Source: Parabacteroides faecis
GTDB taxonomy: Bacteria > Bacteroidota > Bacteroidia > Bacteroidales > Tannerellaceae
Length of the DNA: 64,000 bases
NCBI RefSeq assembly: GCF_014647375.1
Contig: NZ_BMPB01000008.1
Coordinates: forward strand, 310,001 to 374,000
Reading direction: 5' to 3'
In this document: positions 1-8,201 of the stretch, in pieces
Layout of the letters: every line of letters starts with the position of its first letter
Numbering within the stretch: position 1 is the stretch's first letter
Notes under the pieces: model-generated
The model's input: only the letters and a program-made list of their open reading frames with translations
What the model was told of the DNA's origin: nothing
Databases searched by the model: none
Made by a program: the position numbers and the translations under genes

Positions 1-2
1 TC

Positions 3-323
3 TTAGAATAACAAAGATAGAAGTTCTCTTAAATGTTCCAAGTCCTGCCTGGTATCTTTTACCAAAGCTATATAGAGAAAATCCTCTTGTATAAAATAGT
101 AGACTTTACTTTTTTTGTTGACAACTATAAAACGGTATTGATGGTTTTCATCAGATAAATCCGGATCGACTTTACCCATATATGGATTAAATGTCAATAG
201 GTCGACTTGCTTTCTAATCATTTGCCATACTTTACGGGCAGAAGCATCCCCCGTTCTCAGTCTGATATAATAGAGTGTTTCAGCAAAACTTTTTTCAGCC
301 GGAGATGTCCAAATTACATCCAT
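3..323 (-). CDS. RelE/ParE-family toxin of a type II toxin-antitoxin pair
   Basis: A small 106-aa protein with the ParE/RelE-fold pattern: an early WTSPAEKSF segment, a helical region with VDLLTFNPYMG near residues 41-51, and a closing set of strands (YRFIVVNKKSKVYYF, then FLYIALVKDTRQD). Members act as mRNA interferases or gyrase poisons, and the target cannot be told from sequence. It overlaps the 3' end of the antitoxin gene (314..565) by 10 bp, so the two are probably translationally coupled. It is the last gene before the left edge, downstream of the capsule operon and on the same strand. A related toxin lies at 61768..62091, sharing the NP-MG segment. Confidence 0.75.
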   Translation of the reverse strand: MDVIWTSPAEKSFAETLYYIRLRTGDASARKVWQMIRKQVDLLTFNPYMGKVDPDLSDENHQYRFIVVNKKSKVYYFIQEDFLYIALVKDTRQDLEHLRELLSLLF

Positions 324-565
324 CCCATCTCCTTCCCCAACCGTTCCATCACCTCTTCAGTAGAATGAAATTCACCACGCTTATGAGCTTTAACCGCATA
401 ATCGGCCGAAGCATCCAACATTTCCTTTAAAATAAGCGTTTCTGAATTTCCTTTTGAAGCCAATTCTTTAACATACTTATAAACTTCAGATAACTTTTCT
501 TGATCCAAGTTTATAAGCTCTTTAAAAATATCGACTCTCAATGTATCTACACTAAAGGTATTCAT
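314..565 (-). CDS. Antitoxin partner of the ParE/RelE-like toxin
   Basis: An 83-aa, highly charged, mostly helical protein immediately upstream of and overlapping the toxin gene. The N-terminal segment (VDIFKELINLDQEKL) resembles the start of the antitoxin at 61481..61783 (LELFNEIINLD), suggesting a shared family. The C-terminal part (HSTEEVMERLGKEMGW) looks like a toxin-binding tail. No clear DNA-binding fold can be named by eye. The operon order, antitoxin first and then toxin with overlapping frames, supports the call more than the sequence does. Confidence 0.65.
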   Translation of the reverse strand: MNTFSVDTLRVDIFKELINLDQEKLSEVYKYVKELASKGNSETLILKEMLDASADYAVKAHKRGEFHSTEEVMERLGKEMGWM

Positions 566-644
566 ATCGTTTTATATTTGTAGTTCCTTTTTACAAAAGT
601 AGTAAATCATTTAGAATAATCATTCTCTCTTCTTTATTTAACAT

Positions 645-1793
645 TTACACCTCTTCAAAATAAGTATCCGGCCGGGTTGGGTCGAAAGGTTCGTTGGCCC
701 ACATAAAAGTCACCAGTTCTTCCGTATCGGAAAGATTAATGATGTTATGCGTATAACCGGGAATCATTTCCACGACCTCTATCTTTTCCCCGCTGACCTC
801 AAAATCGATCACTTCATCCGTTCCGATCTTACGAAGCCGGATCAAGCCATGACCGCTCACCACCACGAATTTCTCATTCTTGGTATGATGCCAGTGCTGA
901 CCTTTCATTACCCCCGGTTTGGAGATATTGACTGAAAACTGTCCCCGGTCAGGCGTACGGATAATCTCCGTAAAACTACCACGATCATCTGTTTTCATCT
1001 GTACCGGATAGCTGAATTTCTCTTTCGGCAGATAAGACAGATAGGTCGAATACAACTTCTTCGTGAAAGGATCACCCAAATCAGGTACACTTAAATTATC
1101 TGGCATTTCCTTAAAAGAATAAAGCAGGTCAACAATACCTCCCAACGTGATCGTATGAACCACAGGAACGGCACAAAAGTCTCCCTCGTGATGTTCCCCA
1201 CCCGACAAAGCAGCAATCAGTTCATCCACCACATCATCCACATACACCAGGTTCATAACCACACTCGAATCATTCACCCGGATAGGCAGATCATTGGCTA
1301 TATTGTTACAGAAAGTAGCGACAGCACTGTTATAGTTTGGTCTGCACCATTTTCCGAACACATTCGGGAAACGATAAACCAGGACTTTCGCTCCGGTTTC
1401 TTTTGCATACTCGAATAATAAGTTCTCTCCCGCCCTCTTCGATTCACCATACGGATTATCCAAGGCCGCCTGCGTAGACGAAGAGATCATTACAGGACAA
1501 GTATTGTTATACTTTTTCAATGTTTCCTGCAAAGTAGATGCAAAGCCAAAGTTACCTTTCATAAATTCCGATTGATCTTTCGGACGGTTCACACCCGCCA
1601 GGTTAAAGACGAAATCGGCATTCTTGCAATAGACATCCAACTCAGCCGGATCGCTGTCAATATCATATTCGAAAACCTTTAGTTCAGTTCCCGAAACAGG
1701 GTAATTCCGTGCTTTCCCCGACTGGATATTATGGAGTTGGGAAACAAGATTTCGACCGACGAATCCTTTAGCACCGGTAACTAATATATTCAT
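645..1793 (-). CDS. capF: CapF-type UDP-2-acetamido-2,6-dideoxy-hexulose reductase (SDR + cupin)
   Basis: A 382-aa two-domain protein. Residues 1-250 are an extended SDR/epimerase fold with the NAD(P) motif GAKGFVGRNL (about 7-16) and the YGESK active-site pair. Residues about 260-382 form a cupin with the metal-binding segment GQHWHHTKNEKF. This arrangement is diagnostic of CapF/WbjC, which reduces the 4-keto sugar made by CapE during UDP-L-FucNAc synthesis. It lies 42 bp downstream of the CapE-like gene, so they are co-transcribed. The third enzyme of the pathway, the CapG/WbjD C2-epimerase, is not in the window. Without it the product would be the L-talo (pneumosamine) nucleotide sugar. 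The function is known for the family; the end product here is inferred. Confidence 0.9.
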   Translation of the reverse strand: MNILVTGAKGFVGRNLVSQLHNIQSGKARNYPVSGTELKVFEYDIDSDPAELDVYCKNADFVFNLAGVNRPKDQSEFMKGNFGFASTLQETLKKYNNTCPVMISSSTQAALDNPYGESKRAGENLLFEYAKETGAKVLVYRFPNVFGKWCRPNYNSAVATFCNNIANDLPIRVNDSSVVMNLVYVDDVVDELIAALSGGEHHEGDFCAVPVVHTITLGGIVDLLYSFKEMPDNLSVPDLGDPFTKKLYSTYLSYLPKEKFSYPVQMKTDDRGSFTEIIRTPDRGQFSVNISKPGVMKGQHWHHTKNEKFVVVSGHGLIRLRKIGTDEVIDFEVSGEKIEVVEMIPGYTHNIINLSDTEELVTFMWANEPFDPTRPDTYFEEV

Positions 1794-1835
1794 TACATTA
1801 AAATTTTAAGTTTGGAGGCTTGACATGAAGCTAAT

Positions 1836-2909
1836 TTATTCGCTTCTGATTTCTCTTGGTTTTGCCCGTTCAATCAGTCCTAGATCTTCCTGAATAAAAC
1901 GTAAGCGGAGTAATAGTTTTTTCATACCTTCCACATCCAGACGTGTGGTATTATGGCTATGATAATCTTCTATCTTAGACAGACATTCGCTACCTTCGGT
2001 AAAGAACTTGTCATAATTCAGATCGCGTGTATCACAAGGAATGCGGTAATACTCTCCCATATCGATCGCTTTCGCCATCTCTTCACGTGTTACCAGTGTT
2101 TCATACAGTTTCTCTCCGTGACGCGTACCGATCACCTTCACTTCTGTATCCAGATACTTCGGATCGATCTGTGCGTATGTCTCTTTCAATGCCTGTGCCA
2201 GAACAGACAGAGTTGCTGCCGGAGCTTTCTGAACAAACAGGTCACCGTTATGACCATGTGTAAAGGCATAGATCACCAAATCGACTGCATCATCCAGAGT
2301 CATCATAAAGCGGGTCATTTCCGGATCGGTAACAGTGATCGGTTTCCCTTGTTCTATCTGTTCCACCCAAAGAGGGATCACCGAACCACGGCTTGCCATT
2401 ACATTGCCGTAGCGGGTACAGCAGATCGTCGTCTGCGCCCCTTCACCCAACTCACGCCCTTTTGCAATCGCCACCTTTTCCATCAACGCCTTGGAGATTC
2501 CCATCGCATTGATCGGATAAGCCGCTTTATCGGTCGAAAGGACGACTACATTTTTTACGCCATGTTCGATAGCGGAAAGCAACACATTTTCCGTTCCTTC
2601 TACATTTGTACGGGTAGCTTCCATTGGGAAGAACTCGCAACTGGGAACCTGCTTCAATGCAGCTGCACTAAACACATAATCCACACCGCGCATAGCAATA
2701 TCTACCGATGTCTTGTTACGTACATTTCCGATATAGAATTTCACTTTAGGATTCTGCAAAGCGTGACGCATATCGTCTTGCTTCTTTTCATCCCGGCTAA
2801 AGATTCGGATTTCTTTGATATCGGAATCCAAGAAACGCCGAAGGACAGCATTACCGAAAGAGCCGGTGCCGCCGGTGATTAGGAGGGTTTTGTCTTTAAA
2901 AACTGACAT
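1836..2909 (-). CDS. capE: CapE-type UDP-GlcNAc 4,6-dehydratase/5-epimerase
   Basis: A 357-aa SDR-superfamily nucleotide-sugar dehydratase. It shows GGTGSFGNAVL near the N-terminus (NAD binding), AAALKQVPSCEF, and an MGISK segment. The latter is typical of the FlaA1/CapE group, where Met replaces the usual SDR tyrosine. CapE converts UDP-GlcNAc to UDP-2-acetamido-2,6-dideoxy-L-arabino-hexulose, the substrate of CapF encoded just downstream. Soluble, without membrane segments, unlike the long dehydratase at 22899..24815. It sits 31 bp after the aminotransferase gene in the capsule operon. Confidence 0.9.
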   Translation of the reverse strand: MSVFKDKTLLITGGTGSFGNAVLRRFLDSDIKEIRIFSRDEKKQDDMRHALQNPKVKFYIGNVRNKTSVDIAMRGVDYVFSAAALKQVPSCEFFPMEATRTNVEGTENVLLSAIEHGVKNVVVLSTDKAAYPINAMGISKALMEKVAIAKGRELGEGAQTTICCTRYGNVMASRGSVIPLWVEQIEQGKPITVTDPEMTRFMMTLDDAVDLVIYAFTHGHNGDLFVQKAPAATLSVLAQALKETYAQIDPKYLDTEVKVIGTRHGEKLYETLVTREEMAKAIDMGEYYRIPCDTRDLNYDKFFTEGSECLSKIEDYHSHNTTRLDVEGMKKLLLRLRFIQEDLGLIERAKPREIRSE

Positions 2910-2940
2910 AATATATTATTCTATTAAAATTTCAATTATT

Positions 2941-4185
2941 TCACTTCTGAATCGCCTTCTTGATCTCTTGTACAATATAAACCACATCCTCATCCGTCAC
3001 ACATGGTCCACTCGGCAAACAAAGTCCTTGTTTGAACAAAGATTCACTTACACCGTTCACATAACAAGGATTATTTTTATAAACGGGTTGCAAATGCATC
3101 GGTTTCCATAGCGGACGAGATTCGATACCGACAGCATCCAAAGCCATACGCATCGCCTCTACATTCTTGTTCGGCTCACAATCCGTATGCAAAGAAGAAG
3201 CTTCGTGTGTCACACCGGCAGCACCACCTACAGCTCCCTGAACTACCGCTTCATATGCATATTCTTCCCCATTCACATGTAAGTCAGGATCAAGTAAAAT
3301 CGTATTCAGCCAATAGTTGCTATCGAACTGGGAAGAAGGATTTTCATGCAGTACAATTCCCTCTACTCCGGCAAGTAACTCCTTATAAAGACAGAAAGTA
3401 TGCTGATGGTGAGCGATATGTTCTTCCAATACTGTCATCTGCCCGCATCCGATACCGGCACAGATATTCGACATACGATAGTTATAACCGATCTTTTCAT
3501 GCTGGTAATAAGGATATGACTCGCGAGCTTGGGTAGCATAGAACATGATTTTCCTTTTTGCCTCTTCATTGGGACAAATTAATGCACCGCCTCCGGAAGT
3601 CGTAATCATCTTATTCCCATTGAAAGAAAGTACCCCATACCGTCCGAACGTACCGCAAACCTGTCCATCATACCGGCTACCCAATCCTTCGGCAGCATCC
3701 TCAATAATCGGAATATCATACTTATTGGCAATCGCCATAATCTCCTCAATCTTGGCAGGCATACCATACAGATAAACAGGAACGATAGCCTTCGGCTTCT
3801 TACCTGTTTTAGATATGCGATCTTTAATAGCCTCTTCCAACAACTCCGGGTCCATATTCCAAGTATCTACCTCCGAATCGACAAACACCGGAGTAGCCCC
3901 TAGATAAGTCACCGGATGCGAAGATGCACAGAAAGTAAAGCTCTGTACGATCACTTCATCCCCCGGTCTCACACCACAAGCCAACAGTGCAAGATGGACG
4001 GCTGCCGTACCGGCAGAAAGGGCAACAACTTGTTTATTTTCCCCTATAAATGTTTCCAAATCTTTTTCAAAAGCGTTTACATTAGGACCTAAAGGGACCA
4101 CCCAGTTGGTATCGAAGGCTTCTTTTATAAAAGCCTGCTCTTTGCCGCTCATGTGGGCGAGACAAAGGTAAATTCGTTTGTTCAT
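2941..4185 (-). CDS. DegT/DnrJ/EryC1-family sugar aminotransferase (PglE-like)
   Basis: A 414-aa PLP-dependent sugar aminotransferase. The N-terminal IYLCLAHMSGKEQ block, the AGTAAVHLAL substrate/PLP region, the IEDAAEGLGS block and the Schiff-base lysine segment FNGNKMITTSGGG are all present. Length and the internal insertion before the C-terminal third fit PglE/WbpE-like enzymes. These aminate UDP-4-keto-6-deoxy sugars at C4. With the PglF-like dehydratase (22899..24815), the PglD-like acetyltransferase (N-terminus of 4844..6490) and the PglC-like transferase (6497..7105), it would complete a bacillosamine-type pathway. The substrate is inferred from these neighbours. Confidence 0.87.
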   Translation of the reverse strand: MNKRIYLCLAHMSGKEQAFIKEAFDTNWVVPLGPNVNAFEKDLETFIGENKQVVALSAGTAAVHLALLACGVRPGDEVIVQSFTFCASSHPVTYLGATPVFVDSEVDTWNMDPELLEEAIKDRISKTGKKPKAIVPVYLYGMPAKIEEIMAIANKYDIPIIEDAAEGLGSRYDGQVCGTFGRYGVLSFNGNKMITTSGGGALICPNEEAKRKIMFYATQARESYPYYQHEKIGYNYRMSNICAGIGCGQMTVLEEHIAHHQHTFCLYKELLAGVEGIVLHENPSSQFDSNYWLNTILLDPDLHVNGEEYAYEAVVQGAVGGAAGVTHEASSLHTDCEPNKNVEAMRMALDAVGIESRPLWKPMHLQPVYKNNPCYVNGVSESLFKQGLCLPSGPCVTDEDVVYIVQEIKKAIQK

Positions 4186-4203
4186 TATTATTTATGATTA
4201 AAT

Positions 4204-4854
4204 CTACAAAGACAATAATTCTTTCAGAGTATGTATCTTTACATTAGGCAGGTACTCTTCCGGACAGGAAAAGTCCTGACGGTGGATATTTCTTCCATCA
4301 TCCAACAGGCAGATCGTTTTCCACCCCAGCTTATTAGGTGTAATAAAATCTTTCCGAAGGTTATCCCCGACATAGATAAACTCCACATCGGCATATTTAT
4401 CCTGAAAAAACATGAAATTCCTCTCCGATGGTTTTTCAGAGCCAAACTCTTCGGATATAACCAAGTTCTCGTTTTCGATAAATTGTTCAAGTCTCAATGC
4501 CTGGAACTTATTTCGTTGGGTTATAGAGCGTCCATCCGTGATCATCCCCAGTGTAAAATCCTGCTTCAAAACCTCCAATGCCTTCAAGGTGTCAAGCTCC
4601 AACCGGATATTAGGACGATGAGACCTGTAGACAGACAGTAAATCCGCTTTCGTCAACGACAAATCGTAAGTATCGATCAAACGAGAAAAAACATCCGCTT
4701 TCTCTTTATAGGTTTCCAACATAAAAGTATAGATCCCTTTCAAGGAAAACTTCAATTCTATCCATCCTGCAATTTCCCGATAAGCAGAGTATAAGAAATT
4801 AATTTCCTTATACAACGTATCATCCAGATCAAAAATGAGAATCTTATTTTTCAT
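4204..4854 (-). CDS. HAD-superfamily hydrolase of the capsule operon
   Basis: A 216-aa HAD protein with motif I DLDDTLYKE (about residues 9-17), motif II in MITDGRS, the conserved lysine in FGSEKPS, and motif IV as VGDNLRKDF. The C1 cap is helical. It overlaps the start of this gene with the end of the upstream ATP-grasp fusion gene by 11 bp, a sign of translational coupling. HAD proteins paired with CarB-like ATP-grasp proteins recur in Bacteroidetes polysaccharide loci. The substrate is unknown; a phosphosugar or a phosphorylated intermediate made by the neighbouring ATP-grasp enzyme is possible. Confidence 0.8.
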   Translation of the reverse strand: MKNKILIFDLDDTLYKEINFLYSAYREIAGWIELKFSLKGIYTFMLETYKEKADVFSRLIDTYDLSLTKADLLSVYRSHRPNIRLELDTLKALEVLKQDFTLGMITDGRSITQRNKFQALRLEQFIENENLVISEEFGSEKPSERNFMFFQDKYADVEFIYVGDNLRKDFITPNKLGWKTICLLDDGRNIHRQDFSCPEEYLPNVKIHTLKELLSL

Positions 4855-6490
4855 ATACGATCACCTCGCTGTCATACCGGAGCATCAAAGTATTGTCCGC
4901 CCAAGTATCCATATAGTCCAACGTTTCACCCAACATATACTCTCTTACGACATATTCTGGAAAGTTGGCTCCCGCATAATAGGAAAGTGGATATCCCCCG
5001 CCGAACCGTGGATTGATCTCGATCCCGACCACATCATCGTCCGACTTCCTATAGAACAATTGGATACAGATGCAACCGACCACACCCGGCAAATAGCCTA
5101 ACCGTTCCTTCAAGAACCGAACCAAATAGTTTTTGCGGGTAAACCCTTTGTTGATCTCACCGGCACGGATCTCTATTCTTTCGCGGGGCACGATAGCTTT
5201 CACCCTATTATCCTTGCCATAATACATATCGACCGTAAATTCCTTGTATTCCTGTTTGTCGATATATTCCATAAAGATCAACTTCGGATGATTCAATATT
5301 TCCGATGTCAGTTCCTCTTTACACCTCACGACATACAGATCTTTGCTTAAGGAACCGTCATACGGTTTGGCGAAAAGTGGAAAAGTCGGATGATATTTAT
5401 CCACTGGAGCCGGGACGCGAATATCACGACTATTCAAGAATGTACCGGTATTCCGCTTATCCCGGCAAGCTTGTATGAAAGGCAATTCCGATACCATTGA
5501 TTCTATCCCATTTTTCTGAAACAGTTCCTTATTCTCCGCCAAAACCAGCAACTCGGTATCGATAGTCGGCACGATAACCCGAATTCCTTTTTCTTTACAT
5601 ATTGTCAGCAACATCTCTATATAACCGGAATCGGTTACCCTCGGTACAGCTATACACCCGTCTGAAACAATCCCGGCAGGAGCCATCGCAGGATTCATAT
5701 CTGTCGTGAACACCTTCGCTTCTGGATAAAAACGCTTCAATGTTTCTTGAAACTGCTTTGTCAGTGTGACCCGCTTTCCGGCGGAGGTGATTAAGATATT
5801 AGTATTCCCTCGAAGATCATGATACTCCAAAGCAGCTTTTGCAGCCAAAAGTGGTTTAAGAAGGTAATTTACCCCCCCCCCGTTAACACTGGTTAACATT
5901 TTAATATTCAATGTTTTTATCGTTTTGCATCTATTTCCAACAGCCAAAACCCCATCCGGAATATCCTTGGCAACAACCGAACCTGCACCGATCACAGACC
6001 ATTTTCCGATCTTGACACCCGGTAGAACCGTCGTACCTGCACCGATCCAACTTCCTTCACCAACATGAACGTTTCCACAAAGCGTACTATGCGGAGAGAT
6101 ATGCACATAATCTCCTATCACACATTCGTGATCGACAGATGTTCCAGTGTTAACAATGCAATGTTTCCCTATACAGACACAAGACTGAACAACTGCTCCC
6201 TGCATGATGACCGATCCTTCCTGTACGGTAGCATATGGAGAGACTACCGCAAGCGGATGTATCGCCGTTCCAAACTCAACATTCAGTTTATGAGCGATCA
6301 TCTGACGTATTTTATTATCGCCTATACTTATTATCAGAGGTGAAATATCTTCCTTCCCATGAAAAACCGGATAACCCAACAGTTCATTTATCTCCGGATT
6401 ATCATCGACAAGGCCCTCTATCTCTATATGATTCGCTTTTAATATATCTATGATCACTTTAGCATGACCACTCGCACCGTATAAATACAT
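4844..6490 (-). CDS. PglD/NeuD-like acetyltransferase fused to an ATP-grasp domain
   Basis: A 548-aa chimera. Residues 1-203 form a complete PglD/NeuD-type protein: LYGASGHAKV for the nucleotide-sugar-binding N-domain, then left-handed beta-helix hexapeptide repeats ending in GVLAVGN. Residues about 230-548 form a CarB-like ATP-grasp ligase (NILITSAGKRVTL start, FAKPYDGS, GIEINPRFGGG). The junction is three glycines encoded by a run of ten G (5872..5881 on the plus strand as C10). With nine G the acetyltransferase would stop immediately; with eleven it would stop after five further codons. The fusion may therefore be one state of a slippage-controlled pair. PglD-like enzymes N-acetylate UDP-4-amino sugars; the role of the ligase is unknown. 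Confidence 0.85.
   Translation of the reverse strand: MYLYGASGHAKVIIDILKANHIEIEGLVDDNPEINELLGYPVFHGKEDISPLIISIGDNKIRQMIAHKLNVEFGTAIHPLAVVSPYATVQEGSVIMQGAVVQSCVCIGKHCIVNTGTSVDHECVIGDYVHISPHSTLCGNVHVGEGSWIGAGTTVLPGVKIGKWSVIGAGSVVAKDIPDGVLAVGNRCKTIKTLNIKMLTSVNGGGVNYLLKPLLAAKAALEYHDLRGNTNILITSAGKRVTLTKQFQETLKRFYPEAKVFTTDMNPAMAPAGIVSDGCIAVPRVTDSGYIEMLLTICKEKGIRVIVPTIDTELLVLAENKELFQKNGIESMVSELPFIQACRDKRNTGTFLNSRDIRVPAPVDKYHPTFPLFAKPYDGSLSKDLYVVRCKEELTSEILNHPKLIFMEYIDKQEYKEFTVDMYYGKDNRVKAIVPRERIEIRAGEINKGFTRKNYLVRFLKERLGYLPGVVGCICIQLFYRKSDDDVVGIEINPRFGGGYPLSYYAGANFPEYVVREYMLGETLDYMDTWADNTLMLRYDSEVIVYEK
5872..5881 (-). repeat. G10 homopolymer tract at the acetyltransferase/ATP-grasp junction
   Basis: Ten consecutive C on the plus strand (G on the coding strand) code for Gly204-Gly206 and the first base of Val207. 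The tract sits exactly between two complete domains. Loss of one G puts TAA directly after three glycine codons; gain of one gives a stop after Gly-Lys-Leu-Pro-Ser. Either shift yields a normal-length PglD-like protein of about 206-211 residues and removes the ATP-grasp domain unless translation restarts. The next in-frame ATG (codon 265) lies inside that domain. A sequencing-length error cannot be excluded. Confidence 0.9.
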
Positions 6491-6496
6491 ATCCGT

Positions 6497-7105
6497 TTAA
6501 TTATTACCCGTAAAAAACTCCATCGTAGCCTGTCCCTCTTGTGAAATACCTTCCCGGACAAACACTTTTTTTATCGTTAAAAAGATGATTTTCACATCCA
6601 ACAGAAACGAACAATGATCCACATACCAAACATCCAATTCAAACTTTTTCGTCCAACTAATCGCATTGCGTCCGTTTACCTGTGCCCATCCGGTAATACC
6701 CGGCCGCACGTCATGACGACGCGCCTGCTCCTTACTATATAATGGCAGATATTGAACCAATAAAGGACGAGGCCCAATCAATGCCATATCTCCTTTCAGG
6801 ACATTTATCAACTGGGGCAACTCATCGATCGAAGTGGAACGGACAAAACGTCCCACGTTCGTCAACCGATCTGCATCAGTAAGTAAATTACCGCCAGCAT
6901 CCCGTTCATCCGTCATAGTCTTGAACTTGATTACTCGAAAAATCTTTCCGTTCTTTCCGGGACGCTCTTGAAAGAAGAACGCACCGGTACCCTTGTTGGC
7001 GAAATACAACCAAAGGGTAACAAGAAACAGTATCGGCCAGATGACAGCCAACACACAGAACACGAGTATAAAATCAATTACCCTTTTGAAAAAAATTTTA
7101 TACAT
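6497..7105 (-). CDS. Initiating phosphoglycosyltransferase (PglC/bacterial sugar transferase type)
   Basis: A 202-aa monotopic phosphoglycosyltransferase. One N-terminal hydrophobic segment (about residues 9-33) is followed by the family core: [13 protein letters not shown], the VIKFKTM block, the SIDELPQL segment with the catalytic Asp-Glu pair, GPRPLL, and [14 protein letters not shown]. Such enzymes transfer a phosphosugar from a UDP-sugar to undecaprenyl phosphate at the inner membrane, starting repeat-unit assembly. The short PglC-like length and the presence of PglF-, PglE- and PglD-like genes suggest a diacetamido-trideoxyhexose as first sugar. It ends 6 bp before the acetyltransferase fusion gene, so they are co-transcribed. 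A longer WbaP-like enzyme lies at 39057..40454. Confidence 0.92.
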   Translation of the reverse strand: MYKIFFKRVIDFILVFCVLAVIWPILFLVTLWLYFANKGTGAFFFQERPGKNGKIFRVIKFKTMTDERDAGGNLLTDADRLTNVGRFVRSTSIDELPQLINVLKGDMALIGPRPLLVQYLPLYSKEQARRHDVRPGITGWAQVNGRNAISWTKKFELDVWYVDHCSFLLDVKIIFLTIKKVFVREGISQEGQATMEFFTGNN

Positions 7106-7135
7106 AGATGTCCAAACATTTATTAAAAGTTATCT

Positions 7136-7840
7136 TTATTTACTCATCTTATTAAGTATGTAATACCCTACGAGTCCTATAACCAGTGTACATATCAAAC
7201 TAACACATAGCGTATTTTCACAATAGAAAAGCAAGCTATACAAAGCCATAAATGACAGTAAGATATAACAAATGAAAAAGAGAATCACACAAATCATTTG
7301 TGTACTTTTCCAATCTATAGTAGCCGGATAAGCAGGATTATGCCAAATTTTGCTCTTATTCTCAAATCCAAAAGGTTTGTCTTTGAAGACATTTCGACGA
7401 TGTTCATTCAAATATCGCCCCATAAGCACAAAATATGTTCGGTTACGCATGATTGCTGCTAAAGTCAAAAAGACAAAACAGGTTGACAATGCGAGTATTC
7501 CACCAACAATATAGTTGGAAATACCATCTTTGTAAACATCCAACAATGTTTTATCAGCCTCTCTTTCGTAGTTTAATATAGTCCAACAAGCACCTATTAC
7601 CACAAGAATCTGTCCGAAAGAAAATTTTGTCAAATCCCAATTAACAGAATCGTAATGCCTCAACATATACATACATTGCTGAAAATCATTAACTAACAAG
7701 TCTTTTTGAAAGGTTTGTTCCAAAGACTGTTTGGTAATTGATACATCATCCTGTTGTTTAAATTCAAACACTGTACTTAACTTTTCTGCATTACGGTTCA
7801 AAGACGAAAGAATTACCTTATCAATCCATTCTCGTATCAT
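7136..7840 (-). CDS. Uncharacterised four-helix membrane protein next to HAD and MBL genes
   Basis: A roughly 234-aa protein that I do not recognise. The first 75 residues are soluble and polar, rich in Gln, Asp and Lys. Then come two hydrophobic segments (FGQILVVIGACWTI and IVGGILALSTCFVFLTLAAI) separated by a short charged loop, a basic cytoplasmic stretch of about 45 residues (RNRTYFVLMGRYLNEHRR), and two more segments near the C-terminus. I place the start at 7840 because it gives a 4-bp ATGA overlap with the HAD gene, as at other junctions in this operon; an ATG at 7849 is also open. Layout of two TM pairs around a basic loop, beside an MBL enzyme, would suit an effector or signalling protein, but this is inference. 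Confidence 0.7.
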   Translation of the reverse strand: MIREWIDKVILSSLNRNAEKLSTVFEFKQQDDVSITKQSLEQTFQKDLLVNDFQQCMYMLRHYDSVNWDLTKFSFGQILVVIGACWTILNYEREADKTLLDVYKDGISNYIVGGILALSTCFVFLTLAAIMRNRTYFVLMGRYLNEHRRNVFKDKPFGFENKSKIWHNPAYPATIDWKSTQMICVILFFICYILLSFMALYSLLFYCENTLCVSLICTLVIGLVGYYILNKMSK

Positions 7841-8193
7841 TGCTCCCATGTTTTAAAACGATTAATTTTATTTACTGTTTCCACCCAATCCCCTTCAAAT
7901 GTAATGGCTCTATCATCTATATAGACATCAGCTATCGGTTTCCCTCCAAGAGCATTGCCTGGTTGATTAGGGTTCTGATTAATACTGTCAAAACAAACAC
8001 CATGACGAATCAAAAATGACTTTATCGCTTCTTTGTTTCCTCGTGTTGTATAGATGATAATATACCACCCTTGTTCTTTTAATTGCCGCATGGCATCTAC
8101 AGCTCCAGGCACAAGCGAACCAAAATGATTATCCCCTTGCCAGTCTTCATAATGCACCAAAGTACCATCAATATCCACACATATTGTCTTCAT
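7837..8193 (-). CDS. Small HAD-like phosphatase (capsule-biosynthesis phosphatase type)
   Basis: A 118-aa minimal HAD fold: motif I VDIDGTLV (about residues 6-13), a TTRG motif II equivalent, and the YIDDRAI motif IV near residue 92. There is no cap domain. Small phosphatases like this are frequent in capsule clusters and are annotated as capsule biosynthesis phosphatases or hydrolases of unknown substrate. Encoded between an MBL-fold protein (8 bp upstream) and a membrane protein (overlapping at its 3' end), so the three genes form a tight sub-operon. Whether it serves sugar-phosphate metabolism or the MBL/membrane pair is unresolved. Confidence 0.8.
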   Translation of the reverse strand: MKTICVDIDGTLVHYEDWQGDNHFGSLVPGAVDAMRQLKEQGWYIIIYTTRGNKEAIKSFLIRHGVCFDSINQNPNQPGNALGGKPIADVYIDDRAITFEGDWVETVNKINRFKTWEQ

Positions 8194-8201
8194 TTTTTTA
8201 T

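Noticed and set aside
1953-2882. Long plus-strand open frame opposite capE (309 codons)
   Set aside because: It is the antisense of a clearly conserved gene, has His/Ile/Cys-rich composition with no domain, and lacks a promoter or start context.
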